A DNA stretch of 64,000 nucleotides from Nostoc sp. FACHB-892 (GTDB lineage: Bacteria; Cyanobacteriota; Cyanobacteriia; Cyanobacteriales; Nostocaceae), in contig NZ_JACJTR010000007.1 of the NCBI RefSeq assembly GCF_014698795.1, positions 124,001-188,000 on the forward strand. Reading direction: 5' to 3'. Below the pieces are notes generated by a model. It was given only the letters and a program-made list of their open reading frames with translations. It ran no database searches and was not told the origin of the DNA. Position numbers and translations under genes: made by a program. Below are positions 43,816 to 53,735 of the stretch, piece by piece (within the stretch, counting starts at the first letter, position 1; each line of letters opens with the position of its first letter).

Positions 43816-43940
43816 GCAGAGGAGGCAGGGGAAGCAGGGGAAGCAGGGGAGGCAGGGGAAGCAGGGGAGGTAGGGGAGGCAAGAGATATCTGTTCAGCTA
43901 TTCTTATCTCCCCCTGCTTCTCTTCTCCCCCTGCTCCCCT
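43816..43940. repeat. G-rich array with inverted C-rich partner
   Basis: GCAGGGGAG/GCAGGGGAA units at 43816-43882 and their C-rich complement at 43907-43940, separated by about 24 bp. Same repeat family as 28821-28993/29445-29526. Could form a hairpin between potC and the Rieske oxidoreductase gene. Confidence 0.85.
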
Positions 43941-44012
43941 TACCTACCTCAACCAAGAAATTCCTTAACCGAACGGTATTGCCTTCTCCCCTGCCTCTTC
44001 GGTGAGAGGATG

Positions 44013-45542
44013 TCAAGTATTTTCCGTTGATGCCAGTCCATTAATCGCCGGGCCGTTAATTACCTTTCCCTGCGTATCAAACCGTGAACCATGACATGGG
44101 CAATCCCAGGTGTTTTCTGAAGAATTCCAGGCAACGATACAGTTGAGGTGGGTACAGATTGCAGAATGTTCGTGTAGTGTGCCGTTTTCATCTCGGTAAG
44201 CTGCAATTTTTGTCAAACCACGCCGCACTACTGCACCTGTACCGGGAGCAACTTTTTCAACAGAATCAACATCACCTGGTGTCACCCAGTCTAAATATTG
44301 GGTAGCAACGTTGAGATTTTCAGAGATAAAATCACCTACTCCACCAATTCTGATACGCGATGGGTCATAAAGCTCTGCCCAGGTATTCTTTCGCCCTAAA
44401 ATCAAGTCAGTTAAAAGTATACCTGCGATCGTGCCGTGGGTCATTCCTATGCCTGTATCACCAGTAACGATATAGACGTTTTCCTCATCAAAGGGGTTTT
44501 TGCCAATGTAAGCAATACCATCATCAGAATTCATTACCTGACCCGACCAGCGAAATAAAATCTCCTGTGCCATTGGGAAACGTTCTCGTGTCCATGTTTG
44601 GAGTCTGGCATAGCGGGCATCGGCATCGTCAGCTTGTCCGGTTTTGTGGTCTTCGCCGCCAACGATTAATACATCATATTGTTCGTCAATGCTTTGTAAC
44701 CTTACGTAATGGTAAGGGTCTAGGGTATCCCAATAAAGCGCTTTGGGAACAGAACCGCGAGGCACTTTTGCACCGATGACAAAGGTGATGTATGGAGCCT
44801 GCTTGAAGTGCATAGTAGCTAAGTTACTGATGGGTGAGTTGGTTGCTACCACTACAGCATCGGCTGTCACAACTTTACCACTGCTCGTCTCAACGCGGGC
44901 GGGTAAACCACCTTTAATTTTTTCAACGTGTGTGCCAGTATAAATTTTACCGCCACGGCGTTCTATGGCTTCTGCAAGCCCAGCTAGATATTTTAGTGGA
45001 TCAAATTGCCCTTGTCGGGGAAAGCGTAGGCACATTCCTGTATCAAAATCAGGCAACGGCGCTTTTGTCACCATTTCAACATCAGTAAGTCCAGCCCGGT
45101 GTACTGCTTCTAATTCCTGCTGAATCTCATCTATTGATTTTAGGTCTGGGGGAAAAAGATAGCCGTCAAGTCGCTCAAAGTCGCAGTTAATGTTTTCTTG
45201 GGTAGCGATCGCCTCTATAGTATTAATTGCTGTAACATGACTTTGAGCAATATGTTTTGCACCTTCTTTACCGTGCATTTGCTCCAGTTCGTGGTAACCA
45301 TAACTTAGCACATTCGATACGTGTGCTGTTGTTCTTGATGTTTGACCGCCACCAATGGGGCCATCATCCAGTACGATCACTGATTTACCTGCGCGGGTTA
45401 ACATATAGGCAGTTGACATCCCTGCTATCCCAGCACCAATAACGCAGACATCTGCATAAGTATTTTCGGTAAGCACGAGTTTATCTGGGACTTCTGCCGT
45501 TGTCATCCAAATAGAAATTGTTTTACCAGAGTCATTTTGCAT
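44013..45542 (-). CDS. FAD-dependent oxidoreductase with C-terminal Rieske [2Fe-2S] domain
   Basis: A 509-residue soluble protein. The N-terminal DAO-type FAD domain starts at [18 protein letters not shown] (about 30-48), with [14 protein letters not shown] near 62-75. The C-terminal Rieske domain has ligands Cys463/His465 (CTH) and Cys481/His484 (CPCH) in CPCHGSRFD. Such fusions use the cluster to pass electrons to or from the flavin; substrate is unknown (glycine oxidase/D-amino-acid-like fold). A single gene in the minus direction with no partner. Confidence 0.87.
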   Translation of the reverse strand: MQNDSGKTISIWMTTAEVPDKLVLTENTYADVCVIGAGIAGMSTAYMLTRAGKSVIVLDDGPIGGGQTSRTTAHVSNVLSYGYHELEQMHGKEGAKHIAQSHVTAINTIEAIATQENINCDFERLDGYLFPPDLKSIDEIQQELEAVHRAGLTDVEMVTKAPLPDFDTGMCLRFPRQGQFDPLKYLAGLAEAIERRGGKIYTGTHVEKIKGGLPARVETSSGKVVTADAVVVATNSPISNLATMHFKQAPYITFVIGAKVPRGSVPKALYWDTLDPYHYVRLQSIDEQYDVLIVGGEDHKTGQADDADARYARLQTWTRERFPMAQEILFRWSGQVMNSDDGIAYIGKNPFDEENVYIVTGDTGIGMTHGTIAGILLTDLILGRKNTWAELYDPSRIRIGGVGDFISENLNVATQYLDWVTPGDVDSVEKVAPGTGAVVRRGLTKIAAYRDENGTLHEHSAICTHLNCIVAWNSSENTWDCPCHGSRFDTQGKVINGPAINGLASTENT

Positions 45543-45891
45543 ATTTTTTTAGAGTCTCAAGCCAAATTTAGCTGCTGGAAAGAAAATTATGGAGCTAAGA
45601 GTAATGACAGAAGAAGAAGGAAAAATATTTTTATATTTTTCCTTTTCTGATTGTGCCTTTATGTGTCTTTAATCCGCACCACAACTAAGCTAAGATGTGT
45701 ATTCCAGCTTGTTATTGTATAAGCCTAGACTATTAATTGTAAATAATGTATCTATATCATGATAGACATAGAAATATGCTTAAGAGGGGATGAAATCGTC
45801 AGAAGTTTATATTGCAGGAAAACTTAAATTATTTTGTAAAACATTCGACTCTGGAGTAGATAATTTATGATTTGGTATAGCAATCTAAATG

Positions 45892-45960
45892 AATCGTAAA
45901 AATCTCCGATTCCCCTGTCTGCGTTTTCTGCGGTTAATTTATTTTTACAAATGATTTAGA
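45892..45960. repeat. Dispersed repeat shared with 20452-20510
   Basis: AAAAATCTCCGA, CTGCGGTTAATTTATTT and ACAAATGATTTAG occur in the same order as at 20452-20510, with a small length difference in the middle. Remaining parts of 45543-46685 outside this and the next element hold no recognisable gene. Confidence 0.7.
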
Positions 45961-45967
45961 ACTGTTA

Positions 45968-46540
45968 TGTAGCGGTTCTCCTTTGGATGCAATACGTCTG
46001 ACCTCACTTCCATTCCTCTCTCCTAAAAGGCTACCGTGTACACACAAGTCGAATTTCTTCTTAAATCCCAAAGACTACCTACTTAATCGCAGTGATGGTT
46101 AGGGTGGGGTAAAACTAAAGCTAAAACCTTAGTAAATCAGGTTTGGGGTGAGGTTTTGAGAATTTATGCAATAAATATATTGAATTCGGATGGTCGTTTA
46201 TTGAATTCGGGTAGTCGTTTATTGAATTCGGGTAGTCGTTTATTGAATTCGGGTAGTCGTTTATTGAATTCGGGTGGTCGTTTATTGAATTCGGGTGGTC
46301 GTTTATTGAATTCGGGTGGTCGTTTATTGAATTCGGCTGGTCGTTTATTGAATTCGGCTGGTCGTTCATTGAATTCAAGCAGTGGTTAGGGTGGGGTAAA
46401 ACCCAGATTCTTGAACAACTTCAGACTTGTGTGTACACCGTAGTCTAAGAGGAGAGAGGCTTTGAACTTTACTCCCCAACGCTAGTAGGGAAGGGGCTGG
46501 GGTTAGGTCTGTATTGCACTCAACTGAGAACTGCTATATA
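45968..46540. mobile_element. Inverted-repeat element enclosing a minisatellite
   Basis: The ends (45968-46050 and 46424-46540) are long imperfect inverted repeats. Outer parts read TGTAGCGGTTCTC...GATGCAATAC and TATAGCAGTTCTC...AGTGCAATAC (second one on the minus strand). The innermost 15 bp, GTGTACACACAAGTC (46036-46050) and its complement (46424-46438), are perfect. The right arm carries about 34 extra bases. Inside are a direct repeat (GGTTAGGGTGGGGTAAAAC at about 46097 and 46384) and the 21-bp array. No coding capacity. Confidence 0.65.
46180..46389. repeat. 21-bp minisatellite with an EcoRI site per unit
   Basis: Nine units of TTGAATTCGGGTGGTCGTTT plus A, and a degenerate tenth. Variants (GGATGG, GGTAGT, GGTGGT, GGCTGG) are grouped in blocks, which suggests growth by local duplication. 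Open frames on both strands are artefacts of the 21-bp period. Not a CRISPR. Confidence 0.92.
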
Positions 46541-46685
46541 GCAACAACTTGTGCATTACAAAAACCACTCTTGGTAATAAATATCTACTAACTTTTTACC
46601 CAACATCTAGCGAAAGAAAGAGTTTAAGGCTGAATATCTCTGTAATCATAAATGCGGACAAGTTTTAACCCACTTAATAACTGAT

Positions 46686-49082
46686 ATGCCGCAATATTTC
46701 GGAAAACTACCCACTACTAACCAACCTTGGACAAGCATCGGCAATGTAAAAGCTGTAACGTGGGACAATAATATTATTAATTTAGACTGTGACAACTCAC
46801 GCCTTACTATCAGCGTACTTGCTCCCAATTTAGTCCGGGTGCGTTTTGCACTAACTGGGCAATTTATGCCCCGCCGTTCTTGGGCAGTGACGGTAGATGA
46901 TGCAGAATGGGTAACAACACCTTTTACAGTGCAAGAAACTGAAGCAACGGTAGAAATTGAAACAGCACAGATTCGGGTGTGCGTCCAGCGAGAAAAGTGT
47001 CGCATTGCTTGTTTTGACAAAAATAATCGTCCGTTCGCCCAAGATGCAGAGATGGGTATAGGTTGGCGGATGGGCGCAACTGCGGGGTGGAAAGAAATTG
47101 TAGCCGACGAACATTTCTATGGCTTTGGTGAACGTACAGGTTTTCTGGATAAACTCAGCGAGGTAAAAACCAACTGGACAACGGATGCCTTAGATTATGA
47201 TGCACTTACTGATGAAATGTATCAAGCAATTCCATTCTTTATGGCTTTGCGCCCAGAGTTAGGCTATGGCATCTTTTTCAACACTACTTTTTGGAGTCAG
47301 TTCGATATTGGTGCTGAACAACCAGGTATTTGGAAGATGGAAACTCGTGGCGGTGAATTGGATTATTACATTATCTATGGCCCCGAACCAGCCCAAATCT
47401 TGGAGACTTACACTCAGTTAACTGGGAGAATGCCATTACCGCCGAAATGGGCGCTAGGTTATCATCAATGTCGCTGGAGTTACGATTCAGAAACCGTTGT
47501 GCGGGAACTGGCGCAAGAATTTCGTCAGCGTCGCATTCCTTGTGATGTTATTCACTTGGATATTGACTATATGCAGGGTTATAGAGTGTTCACTTGGAGT
47601 AAACAGCGCTTCCCCAACTCGGCAAAACTTATTAGTGATTTAGCAAAGGATGGTTTCAAAACAGTCACAATTATTGACCCTGGTGTTAAGTATGAACCAG
47701 AAGGCAATTATCATGTTTTTGACCAAGGAATAGAAAAAGACTATTTTGTGCGTAAAGCTGATGGTACGTTGTTCCACGGCTATGTTTGGCCAGAGAAAGC
47801 TGTTTTTCCTGACTTTTTACGTCCTGATGTGTCTAACTGGTGGGCTGATTTACACAAAAGCCTAACTGATATTGGGGTGGCAGGCATTTGGAATGATATG
47901 AACGAACCCGCCATAAATGATCGCCCTTTCGGCGATGATGGTGAAAAGATTTGGTTTCCACTTGATGCACCGCAGGGGGGAGAGAATTCAAAATTCAAAA
48001 TTCAAAATGACGCTCGCGGACTCGCTAACGCTGCGCTAACAAAATTAGAAATTGATGTGACTCATACGGAAGTGCATAACTTGTATGGGTTGATGATGGC
48101 TAAGGCTTGCTATGAAGGGTTGGAAAGACATCGAGGTTCAGAGCGATCATTTGTGTTAACGCGATCGGGTTATGCTGGTGTGCAACGCTGGTCTTCTGTG
48201 TGGATGGGGGATAACCAATCGTTGTGGGAGCATTTAGAAATGTCTCTGCCGATGCTTTGCAATATGGGACTTTCGGGTGTGGGGTTTGTGGGTTGCGATA
48301 TTGGCGGGTTTGCTGGTAACGCTACAGGTGAATTATTCGCTCGGTGGATGCAGGTAGGAATGCTTTACCCATTAATGCGCGGTCACTCGGCCATGTCTAC
48401 TGCTCGTCATGAACCTTGGGTATTTGGCGATCGCGTTGAAAATATCTGTAGAGAATATATTAATTTACGCTACCAATTACTTCCCTACATTTATAATCTT
48501 TTTTGGGAAGCGGTAACAACAGGCGCACCAATTTTAAGACCATTATTGTACCATTTCCCTAATGATCCGAAAACTTATAGCCTCTACGATCAAGTATTAC
48601 TAGGTGCGTCGCTGATGGCTGCGCCAATTTATCGCCCTGGAGTTGAGCATCGAGCTGTCTACTTACCTGCTGGCACTTGGTATGATTGGTGGAGTGGTGA
48701 GAGTTATGAAGGCCCGATTCACATTCTTGCTCATGCACCACTAGAAAGAATGCCATTGTATGTTCGTAGCGGTGCGATCGTTCCCATGCAACCTGTCAGG
48801 CAATACGTTGATCAAGCCCCACTCGACGAGATGAAATTACGGATTTGGCCTGGTAATAACGAATATCAGCTATTTGAAGATGATGGGCACACAAACGATC
48901 AAGATAAACATTTTTCGCTAACAAATATAATCGTATTTACAGAGGCAAACCAAACAGTAGTGGAAATTGGAGCGAGAGTTGGGGAATGGACACCTCCACC
49001 ACGTGAAGTGATTGTAGAACTTGTTGGTGTTGGAGAGCAACGTTTCCAAGATGATGGTAAGCAACGTAGCCTGCAATTCTGA
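46686..49082 (+). CDS. Glycoside hydrolase family 31 alpha-glucosidase
   Basis: A 798-residue GH31 enzyme hydrolysing alpha-glucosidic bonds at non-reducing ends. It has the N-terminal beta-sandwich, then the catalytic barrel with WALGYHQCRWSYDSE, the nucleophile Asp404 in GIWNDMNEP, a general-acid region in RWMQVGMLYPLMRGHSA, and a C-terminal beta domain. No signal peptide, so it is probably cytoplasmic, acting on maltose, sucrose or glycogen-derived oligosaccharides. Residues 434-454 are an in-frame insertion of a dispersed DNA repeat (NSKFKIQND...LTKL) in a surface loop after DAPQGG, a loop I expect to be shorter in relatives. No operon partner in sugar metabolism is adjacent. Confidence 0.9.
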   Translation: MPQYFGKLPTTNQPWTSIGNVKAVTWDNNIINLDCDNSRLTISVLAPNLVRVRFALTGQFMPRRSWAVTVDDAEWVTTPFTVQETEATVEIETAQIRVCVQREKCRIACFDKNNRPFAQDAEMGIGWRMGATAGWKEIVADEHFYGFGERTGFLDKLSEVKTNWTTDALDYDALTDEMYQAIPFFMALRPELGYGIFFNTTFWSQFDIGAEQPGIWKMETRGGELDYYIIYGPEPAQILETYTQLTGRMPLPPKWALGYHQCRWSYDSETVVRELAQEFRQRRIPCDVIHLDIDYMQGYRVFTWSKQRFPNSAKLISDLAKDGFKTVTIIDPGVKYEPEGNYHVFDQGIEKDYFVRKADGTLFHGYVWPEKAVFPDFLRPDVSNWWADLHKSLTDIGVAGIWNDMNEPAINDRPFGDDGEKIWFPLDAPQGGENSKFKIQNDARGLANAALTKLEIDVTHTEVHNLYGLMMAKACYEGLERHRGSERSFVLTRSGYAGVQRWSSVWMGDNQSLWEHLEMSLPMLCNMGLSGVGFVGCDIGGFAGNATGELFARWMQVGMLYPLMRGHSAMSTARHEPWVFGDRVENICREYINLRYQLLPYIYNLFWEAVTTGAPILRPLLYHFPNDPKTYSLYDQVLLGASLMAAPIYRPGVEHRAVYLPAGTWYDWWSGESYEGPIHILAHAPLERMPLYVRSGAIVPMQPVRQYVDQAPLDEMKLRIWPGNNEYQLFEDDGHTNDQDKHFSLTNIIVFTEANQTVVEIGARVGEWTPPPREVIVELVGVGEQRFQDDGKQRSLQF
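47985..48047 (+). repeat. Dispersed repeat inserted in frame in the GH31 gene
   Basis: 63 bp (21 codons), starting AATTCAAAATTCAAAATTC and ending GCGCTAACAAAATTA. It translates as NSKFKIQND, a variable part and ALTKL. The same repeat, in the same codon phase, lies at 49515-49622; a related piece lies inverted at 54082-54120. Confidence 0.85.
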
Positions 49083-49268
49083 AATATTCACAAAGATAGT
49101 TTTTTAACCAACATTATTTCTAATTCTCAATTCTGGAACACAAAATATGCATAAAGATAGATGAAAAGTAAGTCAATGGCAAACATACAATACAAAAGAT
49201 AGAGGTGATTAAACTGTAAGAAATACGGTAGTTTAATACGCTAGATAGATGCGGTTAGAGAATACTTG

Positions 49269-52200
49269 ATGTTAAATATTAACCGCTTGCGGCTGCAAGA
49301 TATATTTAAAATCCCTACAAATTCACTTGTGGCAAAAGTCGCAAGTGCGATCGCTGTTTTTGTTGGCAGCTTGGTACTAGTTGGTTGGTGTTTTGGCATT
49401 GAAGTTCTTAAGCGCGGCTTCCCTGATAGCCTTGCCACAATGAAAGTCAACACAGCGCTGTGTTTTGTGCTGTGTGGTATATCGCTGTGGTTGTTTTCAA
49501 CAGGGGAAGAAAACAATTCAAAATTCAAAATTCAAAATGACGTTCGCGCAGCCTCTCCAAAAGTTGCCATGCCGTTGGCAAAGCCTCTTTTAGAGAAGGC
49601 TTACGCCGCGCTAACAAAATTATTCCCCAACTTTCCCACTCTTTTAATCTCTAGGGTCTGTGCAATAGCTGTCACTACGATTGCTGCGCTCACACTCTGT
49701 CAATATCTGTTTGGCTGGAATCTCGGCATTGACGAGCTAATTTTTCGTGATTCGCCAACTAGTATAGCGACATCGCATCCAGGGCGAATGGGGGTGAACA
49801 CAGCACTGAACTTTGTGCTGGTTAGCGTCGCCTTACAACTTCTGGTTCATCCAAAAAACCACCGCAGTTATTGGTATGCTCAGATTATCGTACTGATCGC
49901 TACTTTAATTTCCTTTCAGGCGCTCATGGGCTATGCCTACAAAGTGAAAGCTCTCTACGGGCTTGCCCCCTATACAACATCAATGGCTTTACATACAGCT
50001 ATGTTGTTCAGTTTACTAAATATGGGAATTCTGTGGGCGCGGGCAGAACAAGGGTTAATGAGAGTAGTTACAAGTGATACCTACGGCGGCTTACTTGCAC
50101 GTCGTTTATTAATTGCCGCGATCGCAGTACCTTTTGTATTGGGGTGGATAATCGTTGAAGGTCAACGAGCAGAAAAATACGGCCCGGCGTTTGCAATGTC
50201 GCTGTTTGCAATCATCCTGATTGTGATTTTTACGATTTTGATTTGGCAAAGTGCCAGCGTTATTGAACGCCTCAGCGAACAGCGCGATCTTGCCCAGGAA
50301 GCACTTAGAACCCAGGAAGCTAAACTGAGAAGTTTTGTAGATTCTAACGTCATCGGCATTCTATTTGGCAACGTGTATGGCGGCATCCAGCAGGCAAACG
50401 ACGAATTTCTGAGGATGATTGGTTACACGCAGGAGGATTTGTTAACAGGTAGGTTAAGTTGGAGCAATATCACACCACCAGAGTATCTGTCTTTGGATGA
50501 GCGAGGTGTCGCCGAAGCACAAGCAAATGTTAACGCTGCTTGTACGCCTTATGAGAAAGAATATATCCGCAAAGATGGTAGCCGCATCCCAGTTTTAGTT
50601 GGTTACGTGCTGCTAGGAGAAAAACGGGAAGAGTCAGTAGCGTTTATCCTTGACTTGAGCGAACGCAAGCAAGCAGAAGCAGAACAGCAAAAATTAGTAT
50701 CGCTGGTAGAAAATAGCTCTGATTTTATCGGCATTGCTACCCTTGAGGGTCAATTACTCTACATAAATGATGCAGGTCAAAAGCTGGTAGGCTTTGCAAG
50801 CCTTGATGAAGTGAGGCAAAAAGCAGTATTAGATTACGCCATGCCCAAAGACAAAGCCTATTTTCAAGAATATATACTGCCGACTGTGCTATTACAAGGG
50901 CGCTGGCAGGGAGAATTCTGCTTTCGGCATCTTCAAACAGGTCAACCAATACCAGTTGATTACAATATCTTTACTGTTACCGACAACAACACAGGTCAAC
51001 CAATTGCCTTAGCAACTGTGACTCGCAATATCAGCGAACAAAAACTGGCTAAGGAAAAAATCTTACAACTAAACAAGGATCTACAGCGCCGCATTACTGA
51101 GTTACAAACATTGTTGGAGGTAATTCCCATTGGAATAGGCATTGCCGAAGATCCAGAATGCCAAAATATCAAGGTTAACCCTGCTTTTGCCAAGCAGTTG
51201 GGGATATTACCAGATACAAATGCCTCCCTCAGTGCTCCCTTGGACGAAAAACCGACAAGCTTTAAAGTCTACCGCCACGGAAGAGAACTGTCAGCAGAAG
51301 AACTCCCAATGCAATATTCTGCTGCTCATGGTGCGGAAGTTCTGGATTGTGAACTGAAAATTGTCCATGAAAATGGAAAAATTGTCAATCTGTTGGAGTA
51401 TGTTGCACCCTTGTTTGATGAAGAGGGTAAAACCAGAGGAAGCGTTGGTGCATTTTTAGATATTACGGAGCGCAAACAAACAGAGGAAGCACTTTTGAAT
51501 CAGCAAAAATGGCTGGAGGATGTGTTAAATCTGATGCCAAGACCATTGCTGTTTATCGAACCAGGAACGGCGCGGGTAACTTTTGCCAATCGCTCTGCTA
51601 ACGAATTAGCTGGGGGCGAATTTCCCAAAGGTGTACCAGCCCAGGAGTATCACACAGTTTATCATTATACAGATGCGGCAGGCGATCGCATCCCCAATGA
51701 ACAAATGCCAGGAGTGCGGGTTGCCCTTGGCGAACGCCTGAATGGATTGGAGGTAGACTGGCACACTCCATCTGGTGTACGCTCTCTACTAATATTTGCT
51801 GATACCTTACCAGCAATGCACGGTCATCCGGCTACCTGTATCTTGGTGTTCCAAGAGATTAGCAACCTCAAACAGGCAGAAAAAGCCCTCTCGTTAGGTT
51901 ACAAAAGGCTAAAGCTACTATTTGACACAGCCAACGATTTACTATCAAGCCAGGAACCAGTACTACTAATCGATAGCGTCTACCGAAAACTAAGAGAGCA
52001 AATAGGTTTAGATGTTTATTTGAACTATTTGGTTGAGGATAACTCTCAAGTAATGCGGTTGAGGTCTTCGAGTGGCATTTCCCAGGAACTAGCAAAGGAA
52101 ATTGAGTACTTACCATTTGGTCAAGGGGTTTGCGGTACTGTAGCGCTGTCACGCCATTCCATAGCTGTAGAGAATGTGCAGCAATCTACTGACCCGAAAA

Positions 52201-53735
52201 CAGAATTGATTCGCTCTTTAAGTATTACTGCTTATTATGCATATCCATTGATCGCCCAAGGACGGCTGTTAGGTACTCTTTCTTTTGGCAGTCGCACTCG
52301 GTTAAGCTTCACCGAGAATCAAAAGGGGATGATGCAAGCAGTATGCGACCAAATAGCGATCGCAATGGAACGAGCTAGTTTAATTAGTTCTTTGCAACAA
52401 CAAACTGAGCAGTTGCAAGAAGCTAACCGCATGAAAGATGAGTTTCTGGGAATATTGTCTCACGAATTGCGATCGCCCCTCAATGCCATCTTTGGCTGGG
52501 CGCAATTACTGAAACGAGGCAAGCTTAGTGAAACTCAAATGGCTAGGGCTACGGAGACAATTGAGCGCAATGTTAAGGCGCAAACCCAGCTAATTGAAGA
52601 CCTACTGGATATATCACGGATGATGAGAGGCAAGTTACGCCTTAATGTTGGTACTTGTAATTTGGTTCCGATGATTGAGTCAGCTATTGAGACTGTTAGC
52701 CTCGCCGCCCAATCTAAGGAAATCGATTTAAGATTTTCCCTGATTCCTTCAAAAGAAACGCGAAATGCGCCACCGGGGATACTCCCCGTGGTCACTTTCG
52801 CGCAAAATTCAGATTTGGGATTAGGAATCAATCACGAAAAGATAGAATCTTCAGAAGTACAATCCCAAACCAGTCAACACTCAGAGGAGAATTTGCTTGG
52901 TGAAAATTCTCAATTCTTAGTTTCCGGGGATTTTGAGCGCTTGCAGCAAATAATCTGGAATCTCCTATCCAATGCCATTAAATTCACACCCAGAGGAGGA
53001 CGGGTAGAGGTGCAATTGTCTGTAGTGACTGACCAAGAAAAACAACAGACGATGGATCAATATGCCCAAATTCAGGTAATTGACACAGGCATTGGTATCA
53101 GCCCTGATTTTCTTCCCTATGTCTTTGATCGCTTTCGTCAAGCTGATAGTTCTAGCACTAGAACCTATGGTGGATTAGGATTAGGATTAGCGATCGTGCG
53201 TAATTTAGTAGAATTACATGGCGGTACTATCCACGCAAATAGTCCAGGTAAAGAGCAAGGAGCAACGTTTACAGTCAAGCTACCACTTTTGAAAAGTCCT
53301 CCCCTCACAGCCTTGCAGCCTCTCCCCCTGCCCTCTCCTCTTCCCTCCCTCTCCCTCCTTGGCGTGCGCGTACTGGTTGTAGATGACCAAGCCGATACCC
53401 GTGACTTCATCACTACAGTCCTCGAACAGTGCCAAGCCGAAGTTCAGGCTGTAGCATCAGTTCAAGAGGCATTACAGGTAATTACACAGTGGAAACCAGA
53501 TGTTTTAGTCAGTGACATCGCTATGCCCGATGAGGATGGTTATTCTTTAATCCGCAAAGTGCGATCGCAACCACCAGAACTAGGAGGAAATATTCCAGCC
53601 GCAGCGTTAACAGCTTATGCTAGGGCAGAGGATCGGATGCGAGCTATACAAGAAGGTTATCAGCTACATTTACCTAAACCTATTGAGGCAGCTGAGTTAA
53701 CTACAGTAGTTGCCAGACTTGCTGGACGGACTTAG
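49269..53735 (+). CDS. Membrane-anchored multi-PAS/GAF hybrid histidine kinase
   Basis: About 1488 residues from the ATG at 49269 (a TTG lies one codon earlier). The N terminus has about eight hydrophobic helices including an internal duplication (GWCFGIEVL...KVNTALCFVLCGISLWLF and GWNLGIDEL...GVNTALNFVLVSVALQLL). Then come several PAS domains (about 345-870), a GAF domain (about 890-1040), HisKA with His1065 in LSHELRSPLNAIFGW, HATPase_c (NLLSNAIKFTPRGG, DTGIGIS, YGGLGLGLAIVRNL) and a C-terminal receiver (SDIAMPDEDGY). It carries two in-frame repeat insertions, at residues 83-118 and about 1164-1178. Signal and target are unknown. It follows GH31 by 186 bp. Confidence 0.9.
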   Translation: MLNINRLRLQDIFKIPTNSLVAKVASAIAVFVGSLVLVGWCFGIEVLKRGFPDSLATMKVNTALCFVLCGISLWLFSTGEENNSKFKIQNDVRAASPKVAMPLAKPLLEKAYAALTKLFPNFPTLLISRVCAIAVTTIAALTLCQYLFGWNLGIDELIFRDSPTSIATSHPGRMGVNTALNFVLVSVALQLLVHPKNHRSYWYAQIIVLIATLISFQALMGYAYKVKALYGLAPYTTSMALHTAMLFSLLNMGILWARAEQGLMRVVTSDTYGGLLARRLLIAAIAVPFVLGWIIVEGQRAEKYGPAFAMSLFAIILIVIFTILIWQSASVIERLSEQRDLAQEALRTQEAKLRSFVDSNVIGILFGNVYGGIQQANDEFLRMIGYTQEDLLTGRLSWSNITPPEYLSLDERGVAEAQANVNAACTPYEKEYIRKDGSRIPVLVGYVLLGEKREESVAFILDLSERKQAEAEQQKLVSLVENSSDFIGIATLEGQLLYINDAGQKLVGFASLDEVRQKAVLDYAMPKDKAYFQEYILPTVLLQGRWQGEFCFRHLQTGQPIPVDYNIFTVTDNNTGQPIALATVTRNISEQKLAKEKILQLNKDLQRRITELQTLLEVIPIGIGIAEDPECQNIKVNPAFAKQLGILPDTNASLSAPLDEKPTSFKVYRHGRELSAEELPMQYSAAHGAEVLDCELKIVHENGKIVNLLEYVAPLFDEEGKTRGSVGAFLDITERKQTEEALLNQQKWLEDVLNLMPRPLLFIEPGTARVTFANRSANELAGGEFPKGVPAQEYHTVYHYTDAAGDRIPNEQMPGVRVALGERLNGLEVDWHTPSGVRSLLIFADTLPAMHGHPATCILVFQEISNLKQAEKALSLGYKRLKLLFDTANDLLSSQEPVLLIDSVYRKLREQIGLDVYLNYLVEDNSQVMRLRSSSGISQELAKEIEYLPFGQGVCGTVALSRHSIAVENVQQSTDPKTELIRSLSITAYYAYPLIAQGRLLGTLSFGSRTRLSFTENQKGMMQAVCDQIAIAMERASLISSLQQQTEQLQEANRMKDEFLGILSHELRSPLNAIFGWAQLLKRGKLSETQMARATETIERNVKAQTQLIEDLLDISRMMRGKLRLNVGTCNLVPMIESAIETVSLAAQSKEIDLRFSLIPSKETRNAPPGILPVVTFAQNSDLGLGINHEKIESSEVQSQTSQHSEENLLGENSQFLVSGDFERLQQIIWNLLSNAIKFTPRGGRVEVQLSVVTDQEKQQTMDQYAQIQVIDTGIGISPDFLPYVFDRFRQADSSSTRTYGGLGLGLAIVRNLVELHGGTIHANSPGKEQGATFTVKLPLLKSPPLTALQPLPLPSPLPSLSLLGVRVLVVDDQADTRDFITTVLEQCQAEVQAVASVQEALQVITQWKPDVLVSDIAMPDEDGYSLIRKVRSQPPELGGNIPAAALTAYARAEDRMRAIQEGYQLHLPKPIEAAELTTVVARLAGRT
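49515..49622 (+). repeat. Dispersed repeat inserted in frame in the hybrid kinase gene
   Basis: 108 bp (36 codons), starting AATTCAAAATTCAAAATTC and ending CGCGCTAACAAAATTA. It encodes NSKFKIQND...ALTKL in a loop between transmembrane helices. The interior has a hairpin-forming part (GCCTCTCCAAAAG with CTTTTAGAGAAGGC). Confidence 0.85.
52759..52802 (+). repeat. Palindromic insertion in the kinase HATPase region
   Basis: CGCGAAA...TTTCGCG enclose a second pairing, CCACCGGGGA with TCCCCGTGG, giving a 44-bp hairpin in the coding strand. It lies in a loop of about 55 residues (from PSKETRN to LLGENSQF) between the start of HATPase_c and its N box, where the sister kinase at 31716 has only a few residues. 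Confidence 0.7.

Noticed and set aside
43816..43940. Rho-independent terminator for the FAD/Rieske or potC gene
   Set aside because: The pairing is repeat-derived, with mismatched arms and no U tract; kept only as a repeat.
46121..46389. Open frames on both strands in the EcoRI-site array
   Set aside because: Pure repeat translations (DHPNSIN and RLLNSGG) without start signals.
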